Below are positions 1-8,905 of a stretch of 64,000 nt of DNA, piece by piece. The DNA comes from Mycobacterium pinniadriaticum. Its GTDB lineage: Bacteria > Actinomycetota > Actinomycetes > Mycobacteriales > Mycobacteriaceae. The translations under genes and the position numbers were made by a program. The stretch covers positions 48,088-112,087 of the forward strand of contig NZ_JAPJDO010000021.1 in the NCBI RefSeq assembly GCF_026242045.1. The letters run 5' to 3'. Numbering within the stretch: position 1 is the first letter of the stretch; each line of letters opens with the position of its first letter. Under the pieces are notes generated by a model, which saw nothing but the letters and a program-made list of their open reading frames with translations, was not told where the DNA came from and did no database searches.

Positions 1-499
1 GGTGCTGCTGATCGACGAGATAGACCGCGCCGATGACGAATTCGAGGCGCTGTTGCTGGAATTCCTGGGTGAATCGGCGGTGACGGTACCGGAGCTCGGC
101 ACCTTCGCCGCTCAGCGGCCACCGGTGACGGTCCTGACCTCCAATCGCAGCCGCGATCTGCACGATGCACTGCGCCGACGCTGCCTGTATCACTGGATCG
201 ACTACCCGGCGCCGGCCCGCGCCGCGGCGATCGTGCGGCGCAGTGTGCCCGGCGCGACGGCCCCCTTGATCGAGCACGCCACCCAGTTCGTCGGCCGGGC
301 CAGGGACCTCGATCTGGACAAGCCGCCCGGGGTCGCCGAGACCATCGACTGGGTCGCCGCGCTGGTCACACTGGGGGCCGGTGATCTGGTGGATCCGGCC
401 GCCCTGGCAGGCTTGAGTGCGCTGGCCAAGACCCCCGACGACAGCGCAGCCTTGCGCGACGCGTTCACTGAGTACCGCACCGAACTGGCCACCGGATGA
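1..499 (+). CDS. MoxR-family AAA+ ATPase, C-terminal part (5' end outside window)
   Basis: This is the C-terminal ~165 residues of an AAA+ ATPase of the MoxR class, a chaperone-like ATPase that helps mature or insert cofactors of enzymes such as CO or xanthine dehydrogenases. The visible part opens with a Walker B strand (LLIDEIDRAD), followed by a sensor-1 stretch (VTVLTSNRSRDL) and an arginine-rich sensor/finger region (ALRRRCLYHW). Walker A must lie left of the window, so the gene is cut by the window edge rather than broken. It ends 10 bases before the CoxG-like gene and is followed by a VWA gene. The ATPase / SRPBCC / VWA order is the standard MoxR-CoxG-CoxE arrangement and matches Rv0370c-Rv0368c as I recall it. 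Confidence 0.9.
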   Translation, partial: VLLIDEIDRADDEFEALLLEFLGESAVTVPELGTFAAQRPPVTVLTSNRSRDLHDALRRRCLYHWIDYPAPARAAAIVRRSVPGATAPLIEHATQFVGRARDLDLDKPPGVAETIDWVAALVTLGAGDLVDPAALAGLSALAKTPDDSAALRDAFTEYRTELATG

Positions 500-509
500 G
501 GGAGAGCCC

Positions 510-1163
510 ATGAAGATCGACAACGAGTTCACCGTCAGTGTCCCGATCGCGCAGGCCTGGGAGGTCCTGAGCGATATGGAGCAGGTGGTCCCGTTGATGC
601 CCGGCGCGCAGCTGACCGGCCGGGAGGGTGATGATTTCCTGGGCAAGGTCAAGGTCAAGGTCGGCCCCGTGACCAGCGAGTTCAGCGGCAAGGCGCATTT
701 CGTGGAACGGGACGAGGCGACCCACCGGGCCGTTGTCGACGGGCGGGGCAAGGAGGCCCGCGGCACCGGAAACGCCGCGGCCGTCGTCATCCTGCAGCTG
801 CACGAGGCCGGCGAGCACACCCGTGTCACCGTCGAAACCGACCTGAAGATCGTCGGCAAGCTGGCCCAGTTCGGCAGCAGCATGCTCCAGCAGGTCTCGG
901 AGAAGCTTCTCGGGCAGTTCGTCGACTCACTGGAGGCCAAGCTGGCCGCGGGTGAGGAAGGTGCGGCGGCCCTCGCCCCCGCCGCCGGCGAAGCCGCCCC
1001 TGCCGCGGAGACGCCCCGCATCGCGCCGGCCCCAGAACCGGAGCCGATCGACCTGCTTCAGCTGGCCGGCGGGACCGCGGTGACGAAGTACGTCGCCGCG
1101 GCCGTTGCCGCTCTGGTGCTGCTGATTCTCATCGTGATCCTGCGCCGGCGACGCACCGAGTGA
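510..1163 (+). CDS. CoxG-like SRPBCC protein with C-terminal membrane anchor
   Basis: The 217-residue product has an N-terminal SRPBCC/CoxG domain (about residues 1-145, opening MKIDNEFTVSVPIAQAW), then an Ala/Pro/Glu-rich linker, and one hydrophobic helix near residues 188-211 ending in RRRRTE. It is therefore probably anchored to the membrane with the domain in the cytoplasm. CoxG recruits or handles CO dehydrogenase during maturation in oligotrophic bacteria; the same role here is inference. The ATG at 510 has a good ribosome site (GGAGAG) eight bases upstream, so longer in-frame extensions into the moxR gene are not needed. Its stop overlaps the next start by 4 bases (GTGA), implying coupled translation. 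Confidence 0.88.
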   Translation: MKIDNEFTVSVPIAQAWEVLSDMEQVVPLMPGAQLTGREGDDFLGKVKVKVGPVTSEFSGKAHFVERDEATHRAVVDGRGKEARGTGNAAAVVILQLHEAGEHTRVTVETDLKIVGKLAQFGSSMLQQVSEKLLGQFVDSLEAKLAAGEEGAAALAPAAGEAAPAAETPRIAPAPEPEPIDLLQLAGGTAVTKYVAAAVAALVLLILIVILRRRRTE

Positions 1164-2353
1164 CCGCACCGGCGCTGCTGCGCGGAGTCGACCTGGCCGC
1201 CTTTGCGGCCGCGCTGGTCGCCCGCCTGCGCGCCGGTGGGGTGACGGTGGCCGCCAGTGGCCCGGCGGCGTTGGTCGCCGCGATGCGCGAGCTGGCGCCG
1301 ACGTCGCGTACCCAGCTGTACTGGACCATCCGGCTGTCCCTGGTGAACCGCGTCGAGGACTTGGCGGCATTCGACGCGGTCTTCGATGCGGTGTTCGCCG
1401 ACGCGGTCCTGCCCATCGACCCGATCACGCTGCGAGCCCACCATGGCCTCGCCGCGAGCCCGGTTCCCGCAACCGGGCATCGGGACGGCAGCGGCCCGCA
1501 GGCCGGCGGGTTGCCCTGGGCCACCCGCCCGCCCTCACTGCGCACAACCGATACCGCCGCTGAGGCCACCCTGATACCCGACGTGCTGCCCAGCCGGATC
1601 GTGGCGCGTGCCGAGGAACCGTTCGAGGAGTTCGACGACGCCGACCTGCGGGTGATCGGGACATGGCTGGAGCAGGCGGTCGAGGCCTGGCCGACGCGCC
1701 GTACCCTGCGCGCCGAATCCAACCGGCACGGCAGGCGCATCGACCTGCGGACCACGATGCGGGCCTGCCGGACGACCGGGTGGGAACCGGTGGTGCTGGC
1801 CCGGACCCGACCCCGCCGGCGCCGGCGCCGACTGGTGTTGGTGTGCGATGTCAGCCGGTCGATGCAGCCCTATGCGGCGATCTATCTTCACCTGATGCGG
1901 GCCACCGCCCTGCGGCAGGCCGGTTTTCATCCCGAGGTGTTCGCGTTCTCGACCGCACTGACGCGGCTCACCGCGGTGCTGGCCCATCGTTCGCCGGAGA
2001 CCGCACTGGCCAAGGCCAACGCGAAGGTCACCGACCGTTACGGGGGCACACATCTGGGTAGCTCGATCGCCGAGCTGCTGGCCGCACCGCACGGCGCGGC
2101 GTTGCGCGGTGCGGTGGTGATGGTCGCCTCCGACGGGTGGGACAGCGACCCGCCCGAGGTTCTCGAGCGAGCCCTGACCCGGCTGAAACGCCGTGCGGCG
2201 CATCTGGTTTGGCTCAATCCGCGGGCGGCGGCGCCGGGATTCCAACCGCTGGCCGGGTCGATGGCGGCCGCGCTTCCGCACTGCGACGTGTTCCTGCCCG
2301 CGCACTCACTGGCCGGGCTGCGCGACCTGTTTACCGCGCTGGAGCGGTTGTAG
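1160..2353 (+). CDS. VWA-domain (CoxE-like) protein
   Basis: This 397-residue protein has a C-terminal von Willebrand A domain of the CoxE type. The metal-ion-dependent adhesion motif DVSRS starts at about residue 230 and a second conserved Asp lies in ASDGWDSD. The N-terminal half (about 1-220) is Arg/Ala-rich and typical of CoxE proteins. The GTG start overlaps the CoxG-like stop by 4 bases. CoxE proteins act with MoxR-type ATPases in metal insertion into molybdenum hydroxylases. No catalytic hydroxylase subunits are in the window, so if present they lie to the left. It is the last gene of the operon; the next gene has its own promoter. Confidence 0.88.
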   Translation: MTAPALLRGVDLAAFAAALVARLRAGGVTVAASGPAALVAAMRELAPTSRTQLYWTIRLSLVNRVEDLAAFDAVFDAVFADAVLPIDPITLRAHHGLAASPVPATGHRDGSGPQAGGLPWATRPPSLRTTDTAAEATLIPDVLPSRIVARAEEPFEEFDDADLRVIGTWLEQAVEAWPTRRTLRAESNRHGRRIDLRTTMRACRTTGWEPVVLARTRPRRRRRRLVLVCDVSRSMQPYAAIYLHLMRATALRQAGFHPEVFAFSTALTRLTAVLAHRSPETALAKANAKVTDRYGGTHLGSSIAELLAAPHGAALRGAVVMVASDGWDSDPPEVLERALTRLKRRAAHLVWLNPRAAAPGFQPLAGSMAAALPHCDVFLPAHSLAGLRDLFTALERL

Positions 2354-2454
2354 GGGCTCAGTCCACGTTCGACGGGACCGGTTCGCGGGACTCCGGGCGT
2401 GGCCTTCGCGGGGTGTCCGGCTGACGGCGAGGGTCCACAGCGAGGGTGAATTCA

Positions 2455-2483
2455 TTGACTAGATACAGCTCTGTATGTATGTT
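2455..2483 (+). promoter_or_regulatory. SigA-like promoter with palindromic operator in the spacer
   Basis: TTGACT (2455-2460) and TATGTT (2478-2483) are separated by exactly 17 bases. The spacer contains the inverted repeat ATACAG-CT-CTGTAT (2463-2476), placed where a repressor would block RNA polymerase. Transcription would start near 2490, which argues against the GTG at 2486 as the start of the following gene. The promoter is predicted from sequence only. Confidence 0.55.
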
Positions 2484-2566
2484 CGGTGCGTGTTGCATCA
2501 CATCTCGATACGGAAGTGATGCAACGCACGCCCTACGGCACCGCCTCGAAGATCGGACTCATACCA

Positions 2567-5452
2567 ATGGCCAGCGCCCACGAACCCACCCCTGCGAAGA
2601 AGCCCGCCCGTGCAAGACGCCGCGCGAGCGACGTTTCGCCCGAGTCGCGATCCACGCCCGGGGTGAGCAAACCGGCGACCCGGTCGCCGCGGATGGACAG
2701 TGCGTCCATCGGCGCGCGTGCGGCTCAGGTCGGCGGCCTCGCGATCGCTGCGTACGTCATCACGGCTGTGACCACGGGCCAGACAGTCGCGTCCGCCGAC
2801 GTGGGGAATGCGGATCAGGGTAGTTCCGTCGCCTCGTCGAGGCAGCATGACGCAAAGGCACCGCGTACGAATAGTCCTGGGCCGCGCGCTGGATCGCGTA
2901 AACCGGCCAGTAGGCCCGCCGCCGCGAACAACGCCGGCGAAGCGACTCCCTCGTCGGCGGTTCACGAGTCGAGCACTTCTCGATCGGCGAAACGGACGAT
3001 AAGCACGGGTGGTTTCCGAGCCTCGTCGAAGAGGAATGCGGACGTTGACCTTTCGGCGCCCACACCATTGCGGCCGAGCACACCGTCGACCGGCGCCTCC
3101 AGCAGGAGGCCGGCAACGGACGGCCCCCGAGACGGCGTGCCGGAAGCGGAATCGGCAACGCACGTGATCGGTGAGGGCACGTCCATGGAATCGCCGCCCG
3201 CGGCCACAGCCATGAAAGTCGCCGGTCTCGGGTCGAGCCCCGCCTCGGCGCCATCGCCGACCGCGCCTCCGCGGCTCGCGGTGGATTGGAGCCTGTTTGG
3301 TTGGATACGCCGCACGGTCTTCAATCGGCCGCCGACCATTCGCTATGACGCCAGCCTCAACGCTCAGGACATGAGCAACGGCGTCATCACCGGCAATATC
3401 GGCGCCGGTGATCCTGACCGAGATCGCTTGACCTACACCGTGGTTGCCGACCCCAAGTACGGGACCGTGGACATCGACCAACTCACCGGGGATTTCACCT
3501 TCACGCCCAGCGCGCTCTTCGCGCAGTTCGGCGGGGCCGACGCATTCACCGTCAAGGTGAGTGACGGCCGGTTCCATCTACTGTCGTTCCTGTTCTCACG
3601 GGATCGGGGCACTCCGAGAGCCCGGATCGCCGTTCCTGTCACGTCCCTGCCCGACGCCTCACCGTCGTCCCCGTTGGAGACGTTCAAGGTGGAGAAGGTG
3701 ATCGACTTCGACGTCCCAGAGGGTGTGGTCGTCACCGGCGCGGACCTGACCCCGGACGGCGAGCACCTACTGCTCGAGGTGAAGATCGACGGAAAAACCC
3801 AGATCGCCGTGAGCAACTTGGATGGCGGTGATTACCAGTGTATTTCGTGTGGCGTGGTCACCAATGCCGCCAAAGCCCGTGTGCTCGAGGACAATCAGCG
3901 AATCTGGTTCGCCAACACCTCCGGGCAGCAATCGGCCGACGACCCGCTCGGGGGAGCCGGCTTGATCAGCTACGCGATGCTGGAGTGTGAAGGTTCGGTC
4001 TACTCGTGTGGCAGCCCGACCGTCAAGAATGTGGAGTTTCCGTCAGACCGGGGCCCACTGGCCACGATGACCCAGAATCGGGAGGCCAAGCCCGATCCGT
4101 TCGGCGAGTACGTGACATGGACGGAGAACACGCCTGTCACCGGCCCGCGGATGAGTATCGCCAGGCTGGTTGCCACCGAAGACGGATACACGCTCGTCGA
4201 TCAACGAATCTTCAGCCCGCAATGGGACGAGGACACCGAATACGCGGCGGACTTCGCCAACGCCACGCGCTTCTACGAGGGAGCAAGCTGGCACGCCGGC
4301 GGCCGGTACCTGAAGTACCAGACCACCACCACCGGCCTGAACTACGACATCTGGTTGCTGGACACCGCCACCGGTGAACGACGCCAACTCACCACTGACC
4401 TGGACTACAACGAATCCGGTGACATCTCGCCGGACGGCGAGTCGATCTACTTCAGCTCGGCGCGCGGTGCGGACCGCATGGATGTCTTCACCGCCCTGGT
4501 GCGGCCGTCACTACTCGACGTCGCGGCCTTCCCCCAGATCGGGCGGGTGAGCTTGTGGAACAACCGGCGCGCGATGAACGAGCCCTGGGTGATGAGCCTC
4601 GACGAAGGCCAGCAGCTCGACGGCTATTCGGGTCAGCCGATCATCATCGACCCCGACTGGACGATCCGCGGGTGGAGCTGGTTCCCCGATTCCACCCGTG
4701 CCCTGATCAACGAGCAGCAGCGCCCGGACACCGTGACCCCGGGAGCACCCGACACCCCTTGGCGCTTCAGCATCATCAGCTTCCCCTCCCGAGAGGCAAC
4801 GACCCCGCTCGCACCGGTGCACCAAGACCCCGAGGCCATCGCCATGTGGTCGGTGCCGGTCGAGGAATACAACCCGATGATGGGCCGCCAGGAACCGTCC
4901 CGGGTCCTCAAGGGGAAGTACTCCGGAACCGCCACCCTGCAATACAGCGGTGCTTTCGCCGGGGGTTCGTACTCGGTGACCTACGAGAACTATTCGGATG
5001 ACGGCAAAACGTTCATCAACGGCACCGAGCAGGTCACGGTCGTCAACCCGATCGGTAATGCCACATGGAGTGCCGATCTGACCAGCACCGGTGAACGCAC
5101 CGGCTATCTGAAGGGCAGCATCAAAGCCGGCAAGGCCAACGCGTTTACCGGCACGGTGTCCTCCGAGATCAATGGCGTCACCTACACCGGTGTGCCCATT
5201 CAGACCGATTTCCCGGTCATGGAGCAGCCCCAGCTCGCGATCTCGTCGTTCGACAACCGGGTCCGGGTGACCGCGACGGTGGCTGAGGATGGATACCCCC
5301 GAGCCGTCCGCGGCGCGACGGTGACCGTCGGGGCTACCACGGTCACCACCGACGAGCATGGTTACGCCCAGATCGCCTTCGCCCCCGGTGACACCGTCAC
5401 TGTTGACGCCGGAGGCTTCCGATCGGCGAGCCAGCAAGTGCCTCTCACCTGA
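2567..5452 (+). CDS. Large exported protein with Ig/cadherin-like domain and TolB-like beta-propeller
   Basis: The ~961-residue product has an Arg/Lys-rich N-terminus, then a hydrophobic segment (about residues 52-75) ending in an Ala-x-Ala site, which looks like a long mycobacterial export signal. A Ser/Ala/Pro-rich disordered stretch (to about 250) follows, then an Ig/cadherin-like repeat (VITGNIGAGDPDRDRLTYTV, with an FTFTP strand). A long propeller-like region carries TolB/WD-like blades (LTPDGEHLLLEV, ISPDGESIYFSS) and the C-terminus is a beta-sandwich. It is probably cell-wall-associated or secreted; function unknown. The start is uncertain: ATG 2567 is chosen because 2486 lies at or before the predicted transcription start. 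ATG 2519 is also possible. Confidence 0.72.
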   Translation: MASAHEPTPAKKPARARRRASDVSPESRSTPGVSKPATRSPRMDSASIGARAAQVGGLAIAAYVITAVTTGQTVASADVGNADQGSSVASSRQHDAKAPRTNSPGPRAGSRKPASRPAAANNAGEATPSSAVHESSTSRSAKRTISTGGFRASSKRNADVDLSAPTPLRPSTPSTGASSRRPATDGPRDGVPEAESATHVIGEGTSMESPPAATAMKVAGLGSSPASAPSPTAPPRLAVDWSLFGWIRRTVFNRPPTIRYDASLNAQDMSNGVITGNIGAGDPDRDRLTYTVVADPKYGTVDIDQLTGDFTFTPSALFAQFGGADAFTVKVSDGRFHLLSFLFSRDRGTPRARIAVPVTSLPDASPSSPLETFKVEKVIDFDVPEGVVVTGADLTPDGEHLLLEVKIDGKTQIAVSNLDGGDYQCISCGVVTNAAKARVLEDNQRIWFANTSGQQSADDPLGGAGLISYAMLECEGSVYSCGSPTVKNVEFPSDRGPLATMTQNREAKPDPFGEYVTWTENTPVTGPRMSIARLVATEDGYTLVDQRIFSPQWDEDTEYAADFANATRFYEGASWHAGGRYLKYQTTTTGLNYDIWLLDTATGERRQLTTDLDYNESGDISPDGESIYFSSARGADRMDVFTALVRPSLLDVAAFPQIGRVSLWNNRRAMNEPWVMSLDEGQQLDGYSGQPIIIDPDWTIRGWSWFPDSTRALINEQQRPDTVTPGAPDTPWRFSIISFPSREATTPLAPVHQDPEAIAMWSVPVEEYNPMMGRQEPSRVLKGKYSGTATLQYSGAFAGGSYSVTYENYSDDGKTFINGTEQVTVVNPIGNATWSADLTSTGERTGYLKGSIKAGKANAFTGTVSSEINGVTYTGVPIQTDFPVMEQPQLAISSFDNRVRVTATVAEDGYPRAVRGATVTVGATTVTTDEHGYAQIAFAPGDTVTVDAGGFRSASQQVPLT

Positions 5453-5457
5453 CCGTG

Positions 5458-5502
5458 GCGCAGTTCCTGTCCGGGCACGCGCTGCCCGGGCAGGAACTGC
5501 GC
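5458..5502. terminator. Bidirectional hairpin terminator
   Basis: A near-perfect inverted repeat: about 20 paired bases with one T-G mismatch flank a CGCGC loop, with the core CCGGGCA/TGCCCGG and outer arms GCGCAGTTCCTG/CAGGAACTGCGC. It lies exactly between two convergent genes ending at 5452 (+) and 5515 (-), so it can end transcription from both sides. Confidence 0.85.
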
Positions 5503-5514
5503 ACTGCCGGCCGC

Positions 5515-5763
5515 CTACGGGACGGCCTTGTCCTGCGGAGAGGCGACCATCAGGGGCCCGGTCATCGAACCGTCAACGGCCGCTTTGAAATCGCCCTGGG
5601 TGCCGTCGGTGTCGATGAGCGCGCCGTCGGCACCGCTGTCGCCATCCTGTACCGCAAACGAGGTCGACGGGCTGGCCGCGGAAGCGACGGCGATACCGCC
5701 GAACAGGGCCGCCAGGCCGATACCCATCGAAGCCACGAGTCCACTGAGGAGGATCTTTGTCAT
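5515..5763 (-). CDS. Small exported protein (82 aa), unknown function
   Basis: The 82-residue protein has a clear signal peptide: MTKILL, a hydrophobic core (LVASMGIGLAALFGGIAV) and an Ala-Ser-Ala-Ala cleavage region near residue 30. The mature part of about 52 residues is acidic, Ser/Gly-rich and has no cysteine. It therefore appears to be a small secreted or cell-wall protein. It starts at ATG 5763, with AAAGGT about 12 bases upstream as a weak ribosome site. The gene is convergent with the large surface protein and shares its terminator. I recognise no family. Confidence 0.7.
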   Translation of the reverse strand: MTKILLSGLVASMGIGLAALFGGIAVASAASPSTSFAVQDGDSGADGALIDTDGTQGDFKAAVDGSMTGPLMVASPQDKAVP

Positions 5764-5994
5764 GTGCTGTGACCTTTCACGCGATCAGCGCAAACTAACG
5801 GCCACAGCTGTGTGAACCGCTGTGCTTCACCTGGGAGTCAGCTTCGGCGCGGCCGTGGCCAGTGAGAAAGCCAGCGGTGAACTTTCCGCGAGCAAACCGT
5901 TGCCGTGCGCTAACGATTGCGTCAATTGCGGGGTGCCCATGGATCTTTCCGGCTATCGTCCAGGGCGCAACCGGAACAAAGGACGTGAAATTCG

Positions 5995-6690
5995 ATGAAC
6001 AAGATCACGGTAAGCACTGCGGCGGGAGTGGCCGTTGTTCTGGGCATCACGCTCGTCGGCTGTGGCTCCAACTCCGACTCGGGGACATCGACCACCAGCT
6101 CCGCGACAACGTCGGCCGCCGCCACGACGACCGCCGCGTCGTCGACCCCCGCCGCCGCGGGTGACAAGACGACGATCAACCAGTACATCACCGACAACGA
6201 CATCGCCGAGACGCCGATCAAACCGGACGAACCCGGCACTCCGACGTTCGATTTCCCGTTCCCGCCCGGCTGGAGCCCGGCCGGTGACCGGACGCCGGAG
6301 TGGGCCTACGGCGCGATCGTCTACGACCAGCCGGAGGATCCCAGCGACCCGCCGATCATGTACGCGATCGCCTCCAAGTTGACCGGCAACGTCGACGCGG
6401 CAAAGGTTCTCGAGTACGCGCCCAGCCAGCTGCAGGATCTGCCCGACTTCACGCCGATCGGCGATCCGGAGAAGGCCTCGCTGTCAGGTTTCGACGCCGT
6501 GATGTACGCCGGTACCTACACCAACGACGGCAAGAAGCGAGTCGTCGCCCAGAAGACCGTGGTGATCCCGGGCAAGGACGCATTGTTCGTGCTGCAACTC
6601 AACGCCGACGCTCTCGACGGGCAGCAGAGCGTCGTCATCGACGCCGCGAAGTTGATCGACGAGAAGACGAAGATCACGCCACCGGCGTGA
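5995..6690 (+). CDS. LpqN/LpqT-type lipoprotein
   Basis: The 231-residue product has a lipobox LVGC with the acylated Cys at residue 23, followed by a Ser/Thr/Ala linker (to about residue 55). The globular domain has the proline-rich opening and FPPGW motif typical of the mycobacterial LpqN family (about residues 75-231). The protein should be anchored to the outer face of the plasma membrane. LpqN-family proteins are small lipid-wall-associated lipoproteins, some interacting with cell-envelope lipid transport; the ligand here is unknown. ATG 5995 lies about 11 bases after a GGA-rich ribosome site (AAAGGACG). A second exported-protein gene starts 53 bases downstream and may be co-transcribed. 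Confidence 0.82.
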   Translation: MNKITVSTAAGVAVVLGITLVGCGSNSDSGTSTTSSATTSAAATTTAASSTPAAAGDKTTINQYITDNDIAETPIKPDEPGTPTFDFPFPPGWSPAGDRTPEWAYGAIVYDQPEDPSDPPIMYAIASKLTGNVDAAKVLEYAPSQLQDLPDFTPIGDPEKASLSGFDAVMYAGTYTNDGKKRVVAQKTVVIPGKDALFVLQLNADALDGQQSVVIDAAKLIDEKTKITPPA

Positions 6691-6743
6691 CCGTCAACCG
6701 GATCCGAGACCTCTAGCCCGCTTACCGACGGAGAAGCATCGAC

Positions 6744-7049
6744 ATGAACATCCGAATCACGGCTCCAGGCTTCCTGATCGCCGCGCTGTGCGGCGCAGCG
6801 CTGGTGTCCTCACCGTTGGTGACCGCACCTCCGGCGCACGCGGCATGTGACGCGGGCCAGGTTCTCGACGGCCGCACCGGCATCTGTTGGTCGCAGTCCC
6901 AGACCACACTCGGGGTCTCGGGCACCGGCGGCACCTGTCTACCCGGCCGGCTCGGCCTGTGCATGGCCGGCCTGCAGAATTCGCAGATGCCTGGAGCCAA
7001 CCTGCCGGTGGCACCGCCTGCCGGGCCTGCGCCGAGTTCGTGGCCGTGA
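6744..7049 (+). CDS. Small secreted four-cysteine protein (101 aa)
   Basis: The N-terminal signal peptide ends at AHA (residues 31-33). The mature peptide of about 68 residues contains four cysteines (about residues 35, 48, 64 and 73), consistent with two disulfides, followed by a Pro/Ala-rich tail. GGAGAAG provides a good ribosome site upstream of ATG 6744. The gene follows the LpqN-type lipoprotein gene in the same direction, with a 53-base gap. Such small Cys-rich exported proteins are common in mycobacteria; no function can be assigned from the sequence. Confidence 0.75.
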   Translation: MNIRITAPGFLIAALCGAALVSSPLVTAPPAHAACDAGQVLDGRTGICWSQSQTTLGVSGTGGTCLPGRLGLCMAGLQNSQMPGANLPVAPPAGPAPSSWP

Positions 7050-7075
7050 CGGTCGAGGACTGACCACGCCGACGG

Positions 7076-7756
7076 TCAGGACTCGGTGACCGGGTCTGTC
7101 ACGTCCTTGGCTGCTTTGCGGCGCTTGTACCACTCCCACACCATCGGGGCCACCGATGCCACCGCGATTCCGATGAAGATCGGCTCGAGCAGCTTCTGGA
7201 CGATCTCGAACTGGCCCAGCCCGTAGCCCAGCAGCGTCAGGCCGATGCCCCACACCAGCGCACCGACGATGTTGTACAGCGTGAAGATCGCGTATTTCAT
7301 CTGGGCCGCGCCGGCGGTGATCGGAGCCAACGTTCGCACGATGGGGATGAAGCGGGCCAGCACGATCGCGAACGGTCCGCGCTGCTCGAAGAAGAGGTGG
7401 GCCTCGTCGAGGTAGCGCTGTTTGAGTACGCGGGCGTTCGGCTTGAACATCGCGGTCCCGAGGAATCTGCCCACGAAGTAGCCGACCTGGCCGCCGAGGA
7501 TCGCGGCGATCGGGATGAATACCAGCAGCTGCCATAGCTGGAAGTTGGTCTCCACGTCGGCGCTGCGGGCGGCGGTCCCGGCGGCGAGCATGCCCGCCAC
7601 GAACAGCAACGTGTCCCCGGGGAGCACCGGGAACAGCACGCCGGACTCGATGAAGACGACGACCAGAATGCCGACCAGGGCCCACGTGCCGAATTGCTCG
7701 ATCAGCTTGAGCGGGTCGAGGAAATCCGGCATCAGCGCCAGGGTGGTGGTTGTCAC
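7076..7756 (-). CDS. DedA-family membrane protein
   Basis: The ~226-residue protein is a DedA (SNARE-associated/VTT) integral membrane protein. It shows the family signatures ESGVLFPVLPGDTLLF in the first half and RFIPIVRTLAPITAG in the middle, with hydrophobic helices before and after. DedA proteins support envelope homeostasis; some flip undecaprenyl phosphate or phospholipids. GTG 7756 is chosen; TTG 7765 and ATG 7732 are in frame and cannot be excluded. The gene diverges from fba, the same neighbour as Rv0364 next to Rv0363c. Its 3' end faces the small Cys-rich protein gene, 26 bases away. Confidence 0.88.
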   Translation of the reverse strand: MTTTTLALMPDFLDPLKLIEQFGTWALVGILVVVFIESGVLFPVLPGDTLLFVAGMLAAGTAARSADVETNFQLWQLLVFIPIAAILGGQVGYFVGRFLGTAMFKPNARVLKQRYLDEAHLFFEQRGPFAIVLARFIPIVRTLAPITAGAAQMKYAIFTLYNIVGALVWGIGLTLLGYGLGQFEIVQKLLEPIFIGIAVASVAPMVWEWYKRRKAAKDVTDPVTES

Positions 7757-7866
7757 GACGCCCAAGGGTACCGGTGGCTATCCAGATGTCCCTGTCGCCG
7801 CCCGTGCCAGTCGACCAGCTTCTTGTCATACTGACCTGGTCAGCCGGAGAGTCGAGAGGAAGTGCC

Positions 7867-8904
7867 ATGCCCATCGCCACGCCCGAGGTCTACGCAGAGA
7901 TGCTCGGCCGCGCCAAGGAGCACTCGTTCGCGTTCCCGGCGATCAACTGCGTCGGCTCGGAGAGCGTCAACGCCGCCATCAAGGGATTCGCCGACGCCGG
8001 CAGTGACGGAATCATCCAATTCTCCACCGGCGGAGCTGAATTCGCTTCCGGTCTGGGCGTCAAGGAGATGGTCACCGGCGCGGTGGCGCTCGCCGAGTTC
8101 GCCCATGTGATCGCCGACAAATACCCCATCACCGTGGCGCTGCACACTGACCACTGCCCCAAGGACAAGCTCGACACCTACGTCCGCCCGCTGCTGGCCA
8201 TCTCGGCCGAGCGGGTGGCCAAGGGCGCCAACCCGCTGTTCCAGTCGCATATGTGGGACGGCTCGGCGGTCCCGATCGACGAGAACCTGTCGATCGCCCA
8301 GGAACTGCTCAAGCAGGCCGCTGCCGCCAAGATCATCCTGGAGATCGAGATCGGCGTGGTCGGCGGCGAAGAGGACGGTGTGGAGGCCGAGATCAACGAG
8401 AAGCTCTACACCACCGCCGAAGACTTCGAGAAGACCATCGAGGCCCTCGGCGCCGGCGAACACGGCAAATACCTGTTGGCCGCTACGTTCGGCAACGTGC
8501 ACGGTGTCTACAAGCCCGGCAACGTCGTGCTCAAGCCCGAGGTGTTGGCCGAGGGCCAGAAGGTGGCATCGGCCAAGCTGGGCCTGCCCGACGGAGCCAA
8601 GCCCTTCGATTTCGTCTTCCACGGCGGCTCGGGCTCGCTGAAGTCGGAGATCGAGGATTCGCTGAAGTACGGCGTGGTGAAGATGAATGTCGACACCGAC
8701 ACCCAGTACGCGTTCACGCGTCCGCTCGCGGCGCACATGTTCACCAATTACGACGGGGTGCTCAAGATCGACGGCGAGGTGGGCAACAAGAAGGTCTACG
8801 ACCCGCGTAGTTATCTGAAGAAGGCCGAGGCCTCCATGTCCGAGCGCGTCGTCGAGGCCTGCCAAGACCTGCACAGCGCGGGCCGTTCGGTGTCGGCCGG
8901 CTAG
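7867..8904 (+). CDS. fba: Class II fructose-1,6-bisphosphate aldolase
   Basis: The 345-residue protein (family about 344) is a zinc-dependent class II aldolase interconverting fructose-1,6-bisphosphate with dihydroxyacetone phosphate and glyceraldehyde-3-phosphate. The TDHCPKD motif supplies the catalytic Asp and a zinc His, FHGGSGS and NVDTDTQYAF are phosphate/substrate segments, and the N-terminal PAINCVGS is typical. ATG 7867 follows a strong GAGAGGA ribosome site, and upstream in-frame codons are not conserved-looking. The gene is a cytoplasmic glycolysis/gluconeogenesis enzyme. Two bases after its stop the first 55-bp palindrome begins and may serve as terminator. Confidence 0.97.
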   Translation: MPIATPEVYAEMLGRAKEHSFAFPAINCVGSESVNAAIKGFADAGSDGIIQFSTGGAEFASGLGVKEMVTGAVALAEFAHVIADKYPITVALHTDHCPKDKLDTYVRPLLAISAERVAKGANPLFQSHMWDGSAVPIDENLSIAQELLKQAAAAKIILEIEIGVVGGEEDGVEAEINEKLYTTAEDFEKTIEALGAGEHGKYLLAATFGNVHGVYKPGNVVLKPEVLAEGQKVASAKLGLPDGAKPFDFVFHGGSGSLKSEIEDSLKYGVVKMNVDTDTQYAFTRPLAAHMFTNYDGVLKIDGEVGNKKVYDPRSYLKKAEASMSERVVEACQDLHSAGRSVSAG

Positions 8905-8905
8905 T

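Noticed and set aside
2486..2566. GTG 2486 as start of the large surface protein
   Set aside because: It lies at or upstream of the predicted transcription start (~2490), and residues before ATG 2567 are not signal-like.
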